NCBI GenBank assembly: GCA_046732855.1
Contig: JBKPNX010000133.1
Span: forward strand, 1 to 46,418
Direction: 5' to 3'
Origin: JBKPNX01 sp046732855
GTDB lineage: Bacteria > Pseudomonadota > Alphaproteobacteria > Geminicoccales > Geminicoccaceae
Length of the DNA stretch: 46,418 nucleotides
Of this stretch, positions 24,548-32,793 are shown piece by piece. The stretch's first letter is position 1. The number at the start of each line of letters is the position of its first letter. A model generated the notes under the pieces. That model saw nothing but the letters and a program-made list of their open reading frames with translations, was not told the DNA's origin and did not search any database. Both the position numbers and the translations under genes were made by a program.

Positions 24548-24753
24548 CCTCGAGGTTGCTGGATCTATGCTGGGAAAGCGGCAATGCACGTTGGCTGTGC
24601 ACATCGGCAGCGCTGCCGCCGCTACGGCACTCGACCGCGGTATAGGCCGTGTCGGACAGCTGGGTTGGGCGAAGAGAACTGACGCGATGCCCTTGCGACC
24701 GCTCCGCTCACCAGCTAGACCTGCGAGGCATTTTCACCTGTAACCGGACGGTA
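24548..24753. other. Intergenic stretch at the boundary of the transporter operon and UDG-like gene
   Basis: A perfect 14-base palindrome (CGGCAGCGCTGCCG) lies at 24605-24618 and might act as a terminator for the upstream operon, although no T tract follows. A GTG-led open frame runs from 24649 into the next gene, but no family similarity is seen in its first 35 codons. Confidence 0.35.
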
Positions 24754-25593
24754 ATGATGGAGTTCAGCCGCTCGCTCTCCCGTCGCGTATTCGACGACGG
24801 CATTAACGCGTATCGACATCCTGATCACCCTTGCCATCCCTTCGTCCGATGGCAGCAGATTTGCGCCGAGGAGAACGGTAGGTCGGATCTTACCTTTCAA
24901 TTGCCCGAGCCATTCTCGGGCAAGCGGTCAAGCTTGAATCTTGTCTTTGTCGGCCTTAACCCGGGCTTTGATCCGTGGGAAGAGTTCCCAAGTCCTGCTG
25001 ATAACTTCGAAGACTACGACAGCTTTTTCCGCTGTCGGTTTGATGACGAACACAGGAATGCTGCGGGCCAACCGGTGGTATTTGACAGGATGCCTTTCAA
25101 CGAGCGCACAAGCAGATCGCCGACATTCTGGCGCAACATCGAGCGGTTCGGCGATCGCTACCTCTCTGGATCGCTTGGCGGAAGTTTCAGGCTTGGCACC
25201 CATGCGCTCCTCACACAGGTTGTCCGCTACAAGAGCCGCGAGGGCTGGGTGGGTGATCAAGACAACTCACTGGAGGGCGCCGCAATTTGGCGACACGAAG
25301 ACGCCATGACCAGGGATATCATGGACGATTTGAAACCGGATGTGGCCATACCTTGCGGCAAAAAGGCTCTACATGGATTGGCACGCGCTCTGAACCTCTC
25401 GGAGCTAGAGGAAGTCGGGATCGGTCAAGTCGTCGGGCACACCTACCTCGCCGAGTTGCCCTGCGGCAAGGTGATGTCGATCTGCCCTTCAAAACACCAA
25501 AGCTGGTACAATCAAACACCGGAGGTGGAATGGGAGGCGACGGCGATCGCCATTCTCAAGGCACTGGAACATCAAGGGAAGAATAGGAATTGA
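24754..25593 (+). CDS. Uracil-DNA glycosylase superfamily-like protein
   Basis: This 279-residue protein shows features of the uracil-DNA glycosylase fold. They are VFVGLNPGFDPW near residues 64-74 (a GxNPG motif I like that of MUG/TDG enzymes), a central IPCGKKALHGLARAL segment, and ICPSKHQSWYNQ near the C-terminus as a candidate motif II. These enzymes remove uracil or damaged bases from DNA. The match is at superfamily level only, so the activity is inferred. The ATG at 24754 is preferred to a GTG at 24649, whose first 35 residues are dissimilar to anything expected. GC content looks clearly lower than in flanking genes, which suggests acquisition. The stop TGA overlaps the start of the SMP-30 gene by one base. 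Confidence 0.55.
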   Translation: MMEFSRSLSRRVFDDGINAYRHPDHPCHPFVRWQQICAEENGRSDLTFQLPEPFSGKRSSLNLVFVGLNPGFDPWEEFPSPADNFEDYDSFFRCRFDDEHRNAAGQPVVFDRMPFNERTSRSPTFWRNIERFGDRYLSGSLGGSFRLGTHALLTQVVRYKSREGWVGDQDNSLEGAAIWRHEDAMTRDIMDDLKPDVAIPCGKKALHGLARALNLSELEEVGIGQVVGHTYLAELPCGKVMSICPSKHQSWYNQTPEVEWEATAIAILKALEHQGKNRN

Positions 25594-26462
25594 TGGCTGT
25601 GGAATGCGTGCTCGATTGCCACGCCGAGCTGGCGGAGGGGCCGGTCTGGGACCCCGAGGACAGCGTCCTCTACTGGGTCAACATCAAGGCCCGCGAGATC
25701 CATCGCTATGACCCGGCGACCGGGCAGGACCGCCATTGGACGACGCCGGCGGACGTCGGCAGCCTGGCCCTGCGGCGCGACGGCGGCATGGTCGTCGCGT
25801 TGCGCACCGGCTTCTTCTTCTTCGATCCAGCCAACACGCGCTTCACGCCGATCGTCGAGCCGGAGCGGGACGCCCCGGACACCCGGTTCAACGACGGCCG
25901 GACCGACCGCCAGGGGCGGTTCTGGGCGGGCAGCCTGCACGACCCTGAGACGGCGCCGACCGGGTCGCTCTACCGCCTCGATCCCGATCTGTCCTGCCAC
26001 AGGATGGTCGAGGGCATCTACGCTTCGAACGGCCTGGCGTTCAGCCCCGACAGCGCCACGGCGTACTTCGCCGACAGTCCGCGCCGGACCGTCTGGGGGT
26101 GGGACTTCGACCCGGCGGACGGCGCGCTGCGCAATCGACGCGTGTTCATCGAGTTGCGTGAGGGCGAGGGCGCGCCGGACGGCGCCGCGGTCGATACGGA
26201 TGGCGGGTATTGGCTGACGCAGCCGCCGTCTGGACGCGTCATCCGCTACGACCCTAAAGGTCGCATCGATCGCGTGCTCGAACTGCCCGTTTCGCAGCCG
26301 ACCTGCGTCGCATTCGGCGGCGCGCGCATGGACACGCTCTACATCACGACCGCGAAATACCGGATGTCGCTCGAGAAGCTGGAGAGCGAGCCGCTCGCGG
26401 GCGCGCTCTTCGCCGCCTACCCTGGCGTGACCGGTCTGCCGGATGCCCGATTTGCCGGCTGA
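25593..26462 (+). CDS. SMP-30/gluconolactonase family protein
   Basis: This 289-residue protein is a six-bladed beta-propeller lactonase of the SMP-30/gluconolactonase/LRE type. It hydrolyses sugar lactones with a divalent metal. Candidate metal ligands are the glutamate in HAELAEGPVWD, the asparagine and aspartate of RFNDGRTDRQGRFW, the asparagine of YASNGLAFSPD and the aspartate of GAPDGAAVDTDGGYW. The ATG overlaps the preceding stop (TGATG). It lies upstream of a ribose-type ABC transporter and an HpcH/HpaI aldolase gene, which together look like a sugar or sugar-acid catabolic locus. Confidence 0.92.
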   Translation: MAVECVLDCHAELAEGPVWDPEDSVLYWVNIKAREIHRYDPATGQDRHWTTPADVGSLALRRDGGMVVALRTGFFFFDPANTRFTPIVEPERDAPDTRFNDGRTDRQGRFWAGSLHDPETAPTGSLYRLDPDLSCHRMVEGIYASNGLAFSPDSATAYFADSPRRTVWGWDFDPADGALRNRRVFIELREGEGAPDGAAVDTDGGYWLTQPPSGRVIRYDPKGRIDRVLELPVSQPTCVAFGGARMDTLYITTAKYRMSLEKLESEPLAGALFAAYPGVTGLPDARFAG

Positions 26463-26928
26463 TGGGGTGCGGCGCGACAATGGCGGCAAACCAGCAGGCG
26501 GCGAGGTCCGCGCTGGGGCCGGCATGGGAGCCGGTCGATCTTCCGCCTCAATGGATAATTCCGTCCTCGCGAGAGCGCGTAGCGGTCGTGGCGATCCAGA
26601 TGTTCTTCTTCCTGGATTGCTTCGCCCTTTCGGGGCTCGCAATGACGGTACACCAGCAGGCGGCGCCAACCGGCTCCGACATCGTGTCCAGCGCTGATCG
26701 GCGACCGCTTGGCCACGCATTGACGAGCGCCTCGTTCGCGCCCGTCGAGGGAACCGTGCTCGCCCGTGGACGGGTGCTCCTGAAAGCCTGAGCCGAGTTG
26801 CGGTTCGGCGGTCATTCCCAAGGGGGCATCGCGACTCGCCCGGCCGGCCGCCGGCCGCCTGCCCGCCAACTTGCAACGGGGAAAGAAGCGCCTAGGATCG
26901 GCGGCGCACAATAGGGAGGATGTCCAAA
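26463..26928. other. Gene-free stretch containing dispersed repeat copy 3
   Basis: No gene is seen. The left side holds the palindromic repeat at 26573-26646. The right end carries AGGGAGG, the ribosome binding site of the next gene, and probably the promoter. Confidence 0.45.
26573..26646. repeat. Dispersed palindromic intergenic repeat, copy 3
   Basis: Outer arms GTCCTCGCGAGAG and CTCGCAATGAC and inner arms GTGGCGATCCAG and CTGGATTGCTTCG correspond to copies at 1394-1476 and 13234-13321. This copy lies between the SMP-30 gene and the sugar-binding protein gene. It is the shortest of the three. Confidence 0.75.
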
Positions 26929-27909
26929 ATGGTGATCGACTGGCGCAGGACCAGCCGCTTTGGCCTTGGCTGGACGACCGTCGCCGTTGCGCTTGCCGCC
27001 GCCGGCGCTGCGCTCGCTCAGGACAAGCCGACGTTCTACGTGATCGCCCCCAGCCTGACGGACCCGTTCTGGATCACCCAGCAGAATGGTGCGAAGCAGG
27101 CGGGCGAGGACTTCGACGTGAACGTGGTGTTCCAGGCGCCCGCCCAGGACACCGGCGACGCCGGCATGGTGCCGCTGGTGCAGGGCGCGATCGCCGCGCA
27201 GCCCGCGGGCATCGCGATCGACTACACCTCGAAGACCATGGAAGGCGTGACCACGGCCGCGCTCGATGCCGGCATCCCGGTCGTCCTGTACAACAACAAC
27301 CGCTTTGAGGGCGAGAACGCGCCGAACGACGAGCGGATATCCGGTCTCGCCTTCGTCGGTCAGGACGAATCCGTCTCCGGCGAGATCCTCGCGAACGCCT
27401 GGCTGCCGTCACTGCCCGACCAGCCCTGCAAGGTCCTCATCGTCAACCCGTTCCCGACCGCGTTCGTGCTGACGCTCCGCGGCGATGGCGTCAAGCGCGC
27501 GTTGGACGCGGCCGGCTATCCCTATGAGGACCTGGTGGCGACCGGCGATCAGGGCCAGAACCTGTCGCTGATCAGCGCCGCCCTGCAGGCGGACAGCAGC
27601 ATCTGCGGCATCGTCGGGCTGGGCAACCCCGCCGCGAACCCCGCGGCGCAGTATGTCGGCGAGAACGGCCTGGACATTCCGGTTGCGACCTTCGACGTCG
27701 GCGCCGAAGCCGCGAAACGGATCCAGGACGGGGCGCTGACCATGGCGATCAACCAGCAGCCGTTCTTGCAGAGCTATTTCGCGGTGGCCAATCTGGCCAA
27801 TCAGGCCAAGTACAGCCTCAGCCCGGTGAACGTGAACACAGGCACGTCGATCGTGACGACGGACAATATCAAGACAGTCCAGGCATGCATCGACGCCGGC
27901 CGCTGCTGA
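26929..27909 (+). CDS. Ribose-type sugar ABC transporter substrate-binding protein
   Basis: This 326-residue periplasmic protein has a signal peptide (FGLGWTTVAVALAAAGAALA, cut near AQ) and a type I periplasmic binding fold of the RbsB class. Recognisable parts are PTFYVIAPSLTDPFWITQQN, IAIDYTSKTMEGVTTAALDAG, IPVVLYNNNRFEGENA, and the C-terminal MAINQQPFLQSYFAV hinge segment. It delivers a pentose, hexose or related compound to the permease at 27998. Of two nearby ATG codons, 26929 is better placed (nine bases after GGGAGG) than 26920, which abuts it. Confidence 0.92.
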   Translation: MVIDWRRTSRFGLGWTTVAVALAAAGAALAQDKPTFYVIAPSLTDPFWITQQNGAKQAGEDFDVNVVFQAPAQDTGDAGMVPLVQGAIAAQPAGIAIDYTSKTMEGVTTAALDAGIPVVLYNNNRFEGENAPNDERISGLAFVGQDESVSGEILANAWLPSLPDQPCKVLIVNPFPTAFVLTLRGDGVKRALDAAGYPYEDLVATGDQGQNLSLISAALQADSSICGIVGLGNPAANPAAQYVGENGLDIPVATFDVGAEAAKRIQDGALTMAINQQPFLQSYFAVANLANQAKYSLSPVNVNTGTSIVTTDNIKTVQACIDAGRC

Positions 27910-27997
27910 CCTGGATCACCGGCTCGGGTCGCTTCTTGACCGGCGGCCCGAGCCTTGGCGACGCCGACCTTTGACGCCCGGGCGCAACGAACCGCCC

Positions 27998-29029
27998 ATG
28001 GACTCTGACGCATCGCGCACCCGGGCCCCCGCGGCGTCCTCGTTGCCGGGGCAAGGCCGGCGCAGGTCGCCGTTCGAGGCGCTGCTCGAGGTGCGCGAGC
28101 TCGCGCCCGCACTGGGGCTGCTCGGGGTCGTCCTGTTCTTCACAGCCCAGACGCCGAACTTCTGGTCGCCGCAGACGATGACGGCGATCAGCACGGTCGC
28201 CTCGACCATCGGCATCGTCGCGATCGGCGTGACCATGCTCATGATCTGCGGCGAGTTCGACCTCTCGGTCGGCCAGAACTTCGCGTTCACGCCGATCATC
28301 TGGGCGATCCTGTTCGTCACCAACGACATGAACGAATGGCTGGCGCTCGCGATCGCCCTCGGCTGCGCCGGCGCGGTCGGGCTCACCAACGGCTTGGTCA
28401 CGACGGTCTTCGGCATTCCGTCCTTTATTACCACGCTCGGCATGTTCTTCGTGCTGCAGGGGCTGAACAATCTGCTGATCAGCGGTCATCAGCTGATCAT
28501 GTTCGAGCCCAGCGTGGCGATGTCGCTCCTGGGCGCCCGGATCGGCGGCACGCCGTTCTACATGCCGCTGGTCTGGATGTTCGTGATTGCTCTCGCGTTC
28601 TGGTTCGTGCTCACCCGCCTGCAATACGGCAACTGGACGTTCGCGACCGGCGGCAAGGTCGGGCCGGCGCGAGCCATGGGCGTGCCCACGGCGCGGGTGA
28701 AGCGCATCAACTTCATCCTCAGCGCGGTCTTCGCCGGGCTCGCCGGCTGCATGCAGTTCGCCTACCTGCGCGGCGTGACCCAGGCCCAGGGCCAGAATTA
28801 CGAGCTGCTCGCCATCACGGCCGCGGTCCTGGGCGGCACGTCGCTGTTCGGCGGCACCGGCACGATCTGGGGCAGCATCATCGGCGCATTCCTGCTTTCG
28901 ACCATCCAGATCGGCCTCGTCCTGATCGGCGTGCCGGGATCGTTCTACGTCACGTTCATCGGCGTCATGCTCGTCATCGTCGTCATCGCCAACATCCGGC
29001 TCGGCCGCTTCGGAGGTCACGCGGCATGA
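27998..29029 (+). CDS. Ribose-type sugar ABC transporter permease
   Basis: This 343-residue protein belongs to the BPD_transp_2 (RbsC-like) permeases, with about eight to ten helices. Typical segments are MICGEFDLSVGQNFAF, FGIPSFITTLGMFFVLQGLN, NWTFATGGKVGPARAMGVPT and AVLGGTSLFGGTGTIWGSII. The ATG at 27998 is the first in-frame ATG after a less likely TTG at 27971. Its stop codon overlaps the ATPase start as ATGA. Confidence 0.92.
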   Translation: MDSDASRTRAPAASSLPGQGRRRSPFEALLEVRELAPALGLLGVVLFFTAQTPNFWSPQTMTAISTVASTIGIVAIGVTMLMICGEFDLSVGQNFAFTPIIWAILFVTNDMNEWLALAIALGCAGAVGLTNGLVTTVFGIPSFITTLGMFFVLQGLNNLLISGHQLIMFEPSVAMSLLGARIGGTPFYMPLVWMFVIALAFWFVLTRLQYGNWTFATGGKVGPARAMGVPTARVKRINFILSAVFAGLAGCMQFAYLRGVTQAQGQNYELLAITAAVLGGTSLFGGTGTIWGSIIGAFLLSTIQIGLVLIGVPGSFYVTFIGVMLVIVVIANIRLGRFGGHAA

Positions 29030-29859
29030 GCGAGGCGCCTCTGCATGTGGCAGCTCCCGCGCTGGTCCCCGAGAAGACGCCCGAGATCGACCGCACCGGG
29101 CAGCCGGTATTCGAGCTGCGCTCGGTCTCGCACAGTTACGGCCGCAACCGGGTCATTTTCGATGTCAGCCTGTCGGTCTGGCCGGGCGAAGTCGTCGGTC
29201 TGGTCGGCGACAACGGCGCCGGCAAGTCCACCCTGCTCAAGATCTTCGCGGGTTACCAGCGGCCGACCTCGGGCACGCTGCTCTTCATGGGCAAGGACGT
29301 CGCCTTCAGGACGCCCGCGGCCGCGCGGGCGATCGGCATCGAGGCTGTGTATCAGGACCTCGCCATCGTCGAGCAGTTGAGCCTCTGGCGGAACTTCTTC
29401 CTCGGCAAGGAGATCGTGCGTCACATCGGCCCCTTGCGCGTCCTCCGGCGGCGGCAGATGCGCATGGCGGCCGAGGCGGCGATCGCGGAGCTTGGCCTCA
29501 CGCGTGTGCGCTCGGCGGAGGAGCCGGTGTGGACCCTCTCGGGCGGCGAGCGGCAGTCGGTGGCGATCACGCGCGCGATGCACTTCGGCGCCAGGTTGCT
29601 CCTCTTGGACGAGCCCACCGCGGCCTTGTCGGTGCGCGAGACGCGCCACGTCCTTCAGTCGATCGGCCGCGCCCGCGATCACGGCCTGGGCGTGCTCTAT
29701 ATCGACCACAACATGAGCCACGTGCTGCCGGTCGCCGATCGCATCGTCCTGCTCGAGCTCGGCCGCGTCGTCCGGGTGATCGACCGCGGCGCGGTCACCG
29801 TCGAGGAGCTGCAGGAGCTGGTCGCCGGACGCGCTCAGCTCACCGGTAGAGCGCAGTGA
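29026..29859 (+). CDS. Sugar ABC transporter ATP-binding protein (single-domain, RbsA/FrcA-like)
   Basis: This 277-residue protein has one nucleotide-binding domain (Walker A GDNGAGKSTLLKIF, signature LSGGERQSVAI, Walker B LLLLDEPTAALS, H-loop YIDHNMSH). Most RbsA-type ATPases are about 500 residues with two such domains. A single domain is known in FrcA-type sugar transporters. The ATG lies in a four-base overlap with the permease stop. It closes the ABC module that starts at 26929. Confidence 0.92.
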   Translation: MSEAPLHVAAPALVPEKTPEIDRTGQPVFELRSVSHSYGRNRVIFDVSLSVWPGEVVGLVGDNGAGKSTLLKIFAGYQRPTSGTLLFMGKDVAFRTPAAARAIGIEAVYQDLAIVEQLSLWRNFFLGKEIVRHIGPLRVLRRRQMRMAAEAAIAELGLTRVRSAEEPVWTLSGGERQSVAITRAMHFGARLLLLDEPTAALSVRETRHVLQSIGRARDHGLGVLYIDHNMSHVLPVADRIVLLELGRVVRVIDRGAVTVEELQELVAGRAQLTGRAQ

Positions 29860-29937
29860 CTGTCACCGACTTGGCCGCAGGCTCGCCGGGTACCAGGCGC
29901 TCGATCCGTTTCCCGTTCTGACACGAAGAACACGCTG

Positions 29938-30651
29938 ATGACGAAGATCGGACTGTGGTTGTCGTTGCCCGAGCCGCTGATCGTGGAAGCGGCGGCCCGG
30001 GCGAGCCCCGACTGGGTCGGCATCGACCTCCAGCACGGCGCCTGGGACCTCGGTACCGCATTTCGCGGCATCCAGCTGCTCGATGCGCTCGGCACGCCGA
30101 CGCTGGTGCGGGTGTCCGAGCAGGAGCTGGAACTGATCCCGCGCGTGCTCGACCATGGCGCCGCGGGCGTGGTGCTGGCCATGGCCGCGAGCGCGGCGCT
30201 GGTCGAGGAAGCAGTGCGCCGCGCGCGTTACCAGCCAGAGGGCGTGCGCAGCTTCGGCGGTCAGCGCTACGGGTTGCGGGCGGCGCCCGACGACGTCGCC
30301 GCGATCCGGCCGCACGTCTATCCGATGATCGAGGACCGGCGCGGCGTCAGGGAGGTCGCCGAGATCGCGGCGGTCAAGGGCATCTCCGGGCTGCACGTCG
30401 GCCCGGTCGACCTCGGCCTGGGCCTCGGCCTGGAGCGCGACGATCCTCGATTCGCCGCCGCGCTGCGCAGCATCGTCGCGAGCGGGCACGCCGTCGGGCT
30501 GCCGGTCACGATGCATGCGGTCCGGCCTGATCAAAGCCCCAAATGGCTGGACATGGGCTTCGACGAGCTGGTGCTCACGGCCGATATCGAGCTGCTGCGG
30601 ACCGCGTTCGCGACGCAGGTCGCGCAGGTTCGACGCAACGGCTCCGGCTGA
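29938..30651 (+). CDS. HpcH/HpaI aldolase family protein
   Basis: This 237-residue enzyme is a class II pyruvate-dependent aldolase of the HpcH/HpaI type, which cleaves 2-keto-3-deoxy compounds to pyruvate and an aldehyde. Family parts are WVGIDLQHGAWDL (near residues 26-38), VRSFGGQRYGLRAA, HVYPMIEDRRGV with a Mg-ligand glutamate, and GLHVGPVDLGLGLGL with the conserved aspartate. The histidine in LQHG corresponds to the usual MEHG motif. Its place after a sugar transporter and a lactonase supports a role in breakdown of a sugar acid; the exact substrate is unknown. The ATG at 29938 is 78 bases after the ATPase stop. Confidence 0.9.
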   Translation: MTKIGLWLSLPEPLIVEAAARASPDWVGIDLQHGAWDLGTAFRGIQLLDALGTPTLVRVSEQELELIPRVLDHGAAGVVLAMAASAALVEEAVRRARYQPEGVRSFGGQRYGLRAAPDDVAAIRPHVYPMIEDRRGVREVAEIAAVKGISGLHVGPVDLGLGLGLERDDPRFAAALRSIVASGHAVGLPVTMHAVRPDQSPKWLDMGFDELVLTADIELLRTAFATQVAQVRRNGSG

Positions 30652-30877
30652 CGCCGCCCCGTTCGGCAGTCCTTCTGCCCGCAAGCCGACTCCGGTTGAA
30701 CGTCTGCGCGCGACTCGACCGCTGTAGGGCGGAGCCGAGCCTCCCTCGGCACGTCTTGACGGCTGGTCCTGGACCCGTAGCCGAGCTTGCCTTCCCCACA
30801 GATCGGTTGGTGCGAGCGTTGCCAGGCACCGGGAGCGAGGAGATACTATCGGTTCGCCCGATCGGGGAGGTGATGAT

Positions 30878-32239
30878 ATGAGCAGCCGAACTGCAGTTCT
30901 CGCCGCGATGCTCGCGATCACCCCGATCAGCGGGCAGGCCGCCGATCTCGTCATCTGGTGGGAGAAGGGGCAATACGCCGAGGAGGACCGGGCGGTCAGG
31001 GAGGTCATCGCGACATTCGAGCAGGACAGCGACAAGCAGGTAGAGCTCGTCCTCGGTCAGCAAGAGCAACTTTGGGCCGACCTTGTGGCAGCGCTCGAGG
31101 CCGGGCAGCGAACCCCCGACTTCGTCTTCACGGTAGCCGAAACGCAACCCTTCGAGCGATGGGCTTACGAGGATCGGCTCGTCGATCTCACTGAAGCCGT
31201 CGGTCACTTTTCCGATTTGTTCGACGCGGACGCGCTCAAGCGCGCCACCCTGGTCGATGGGACGACCGGGCAGCGTGGCCTCTACCTGGTGCCAATGGGA
31301 TTGGGCACCCACTACGTCCACGTCTGGAAGAGCCTGCTCGGGCGCGCCGGCTTCACGCTCGCGGACATCCCGAAGGAGTGGGACGCTTTCTGGGCATTCT
31401 GGTGCGACCAGGTCCAGCCGGCCGCGCGCATGGCGCTGGGTCGCGATGACATCTGGGGCACCGGACTTTCCATGTCTGCCGGCTCGGTCGACACGGAGAA
31501 CGGGATCTGGCAGTTCATCCACGCTTACAATGCGGAGTACGTCACCCGCGACGGCCGGCTCGTCATCGACGATCCAGAGGTCCGGCGCAGGCTCATCCGG
31601 GCGGTCGAGGGCTACACGGCCCTCTACCTCAAGGGCTGCAGCCCGCCCGATTCCGTGACGTGGGATGCTTACAGCAATAACGCGCAGTTCCTGGCGCAGA
31701 CCATCGTGATGACGCCGAACGCGTCGCTCTCGATCCCGAACGCGCTCAAGACCGAGCGGCCCGACGACTACTACGAGAATGTCGCGACCATCGACTGGCC
31801 CCACGACGCCTTCGGCCAGCCGCTGGTCCTTGAGACCGCGCTCGTTCGTGCCGCGGTGTTCAAGAGCGGCGAGCACGTCGCGACCGCGAAGGAGTTCGTG
31901 CGTTTCCTGGTCGGCGAGGGCTGGCTCGCCCACTATCTCGACTTCGCCGGCGAACGCATCCTGCCGCCAATGCCGAAGCTGCTCGACGCGCCGTTCTGGC
32001 TGGACCCGAGCGACCCGCACCGCATGCGCTCCGCGATGCAGCTTCTGACTCAGCGGCGTTCCTACGACTATGCGGCTGCCTCGGGCCAGTGGCAGCACGC
32101 CAAGTCGCTGCCATGGTCGAAAGAGGGCGGCGGCGATCCGTGGCCGGAAACCGTCTACCGCGTCGCTGCCGAGGGGATCAGCCCGGAGCAGGCGGTCGAC
32201 GAGGCGATCGCGCGCATCAAGCAGATGCTGAGCGAATAG
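30878..32239 (+). CDS. Extracellular solute-binding protein family 1 (orphan)
   Basis: This 453-residue periplasmic binding protein carries a signal peptide (MSSRTAVLAAMLAITPISGQ, cut near AA) followed by ADLVIWWEKGQYAEEDRAVR, a typical family 1 sugar-binding protein start. Other family segments are LWADLVAALEAGQRTPDFVF, WGTGLSMSAGSVDTENGIWQ and AKEFVRFLVGEGWL. No permease or ATPase of this class follows, so the partners are elsewhere in the genome or absent. GGGGAGG lies seven bases before the ATG. It is likely expressed separately from the upstream operon, since 226 bases separate them. Confidence 0.88.
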   Translation: MSSRTAVLAAMLAITPISGQAADLVIWWEKGQYAEEDRAVREVIATFEQDSDKQVELVLGQQEQLWADLVAALEAGQRTPDFVFTVAETQPFERWAYEDRLVDLTEAVGHFSDLFDADALKRATLVDGTTGQRGLYLVPMGLGTHYVHVWKSLLGRAGFTLADIPKEWDAFWAFWCDQVQPAARMALGRDDIWGTGLSMSAGSVDTENGIWQFIHAYNAEYVTRDGRLVIDDPEVRRRLIRAVEGYTALYLKGCSPPDSVTWDAYSNNAQFLAQTIVMTPNASLSIPNALKTERPDDYYENVATIDWPHDAFGQPLVLETALVRAAVFKSGEHVATAKEFVRFLVGEGWLAHYLDFAGERILPPMPKLLDAPFWLDPSDPHRMRSAMQLLTQRRSYDYAAASGQWQHAKSLPWSKEGGGDPWPETVYRVAAEGISPEQAVDEAIARIKQMLSE

Positions 32240-32793
32240 AGGAGACACCAGTCCCGGTCCGCTGTTGGCTGGGCTCAGCCGTTCAGAACCTCGCCTCAGC
32301 ATGCCCGGAGCTCGGCTCGACCGGACCTCCGGCCGCGTTTCGACCGGTGCAGCCGCAGCGCGGACCTGCTCTGGTCAGGCGTCAATAAGCCGGACGGAAC
32401 CCAATCCTGACGGCGCCAAATCGATACCGATTTGGCTCCCCCGGCAAGGCGTAATCGATGCTTTCACGTTTGGCCGGCTCTCACCGCTCATTTGCCTGAG
32501 CGCATCATCGCAAAAGCCCGCGCTCCGACGCGCGCAGCCGAACGGGAGCTGATTCTTCGGGAGATGCTTCCGAGCGGCGCTGTGTCCGGGTGTGACCCGG
32601 GTCACAGGCTGTGACCCCGGGCACTGCGCGCAATCTCAGGGCGTGACCATCCTCCTTGATCCGACGGAGCGGCAGACCGCTCTTCGCCGCCGGTCGCCCC
32701 AAAGATCGCGGTCGGCCAGGTGCTGGCGGAAGCCGGGTCCCAGGGCGGGGCTTGAGGTCAACACCGCCCCGCGAGTCTACGGAGAATGGGCAA
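32240..32793. other. Gene-free stretch with inverted repeats
   Basis: I see no gene in these 554 bases. They contain a perfect 16-base palindrome (32591-32606) followed by a related arm, and a degenerate stretch at about 32285-32385 that resembles 42295-42385. Confidence 0.45.
32591..32606. repeat. Perfect 16-base palindrome with a third related arm
   Basis: TGTGACCCGGGTCACA is a perfect palindrome. A third arm, TGTGACCCCGGGCAC, follows at 32610-32624. The cluster is 190 bases upstream of the glycoside-hydrolase-like gene. The TGTGAC/GTCACA ends recall CRP-family sites, but the centre is GC-rich. Confidence 0.5.

Noticed and set aside
24546..24557. AACCTCGAGGTT palindrome overlapping the permease stop
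   Set aside because: Twelve-base palindromes are expected by chance in a window of this size, and there is no T tract.
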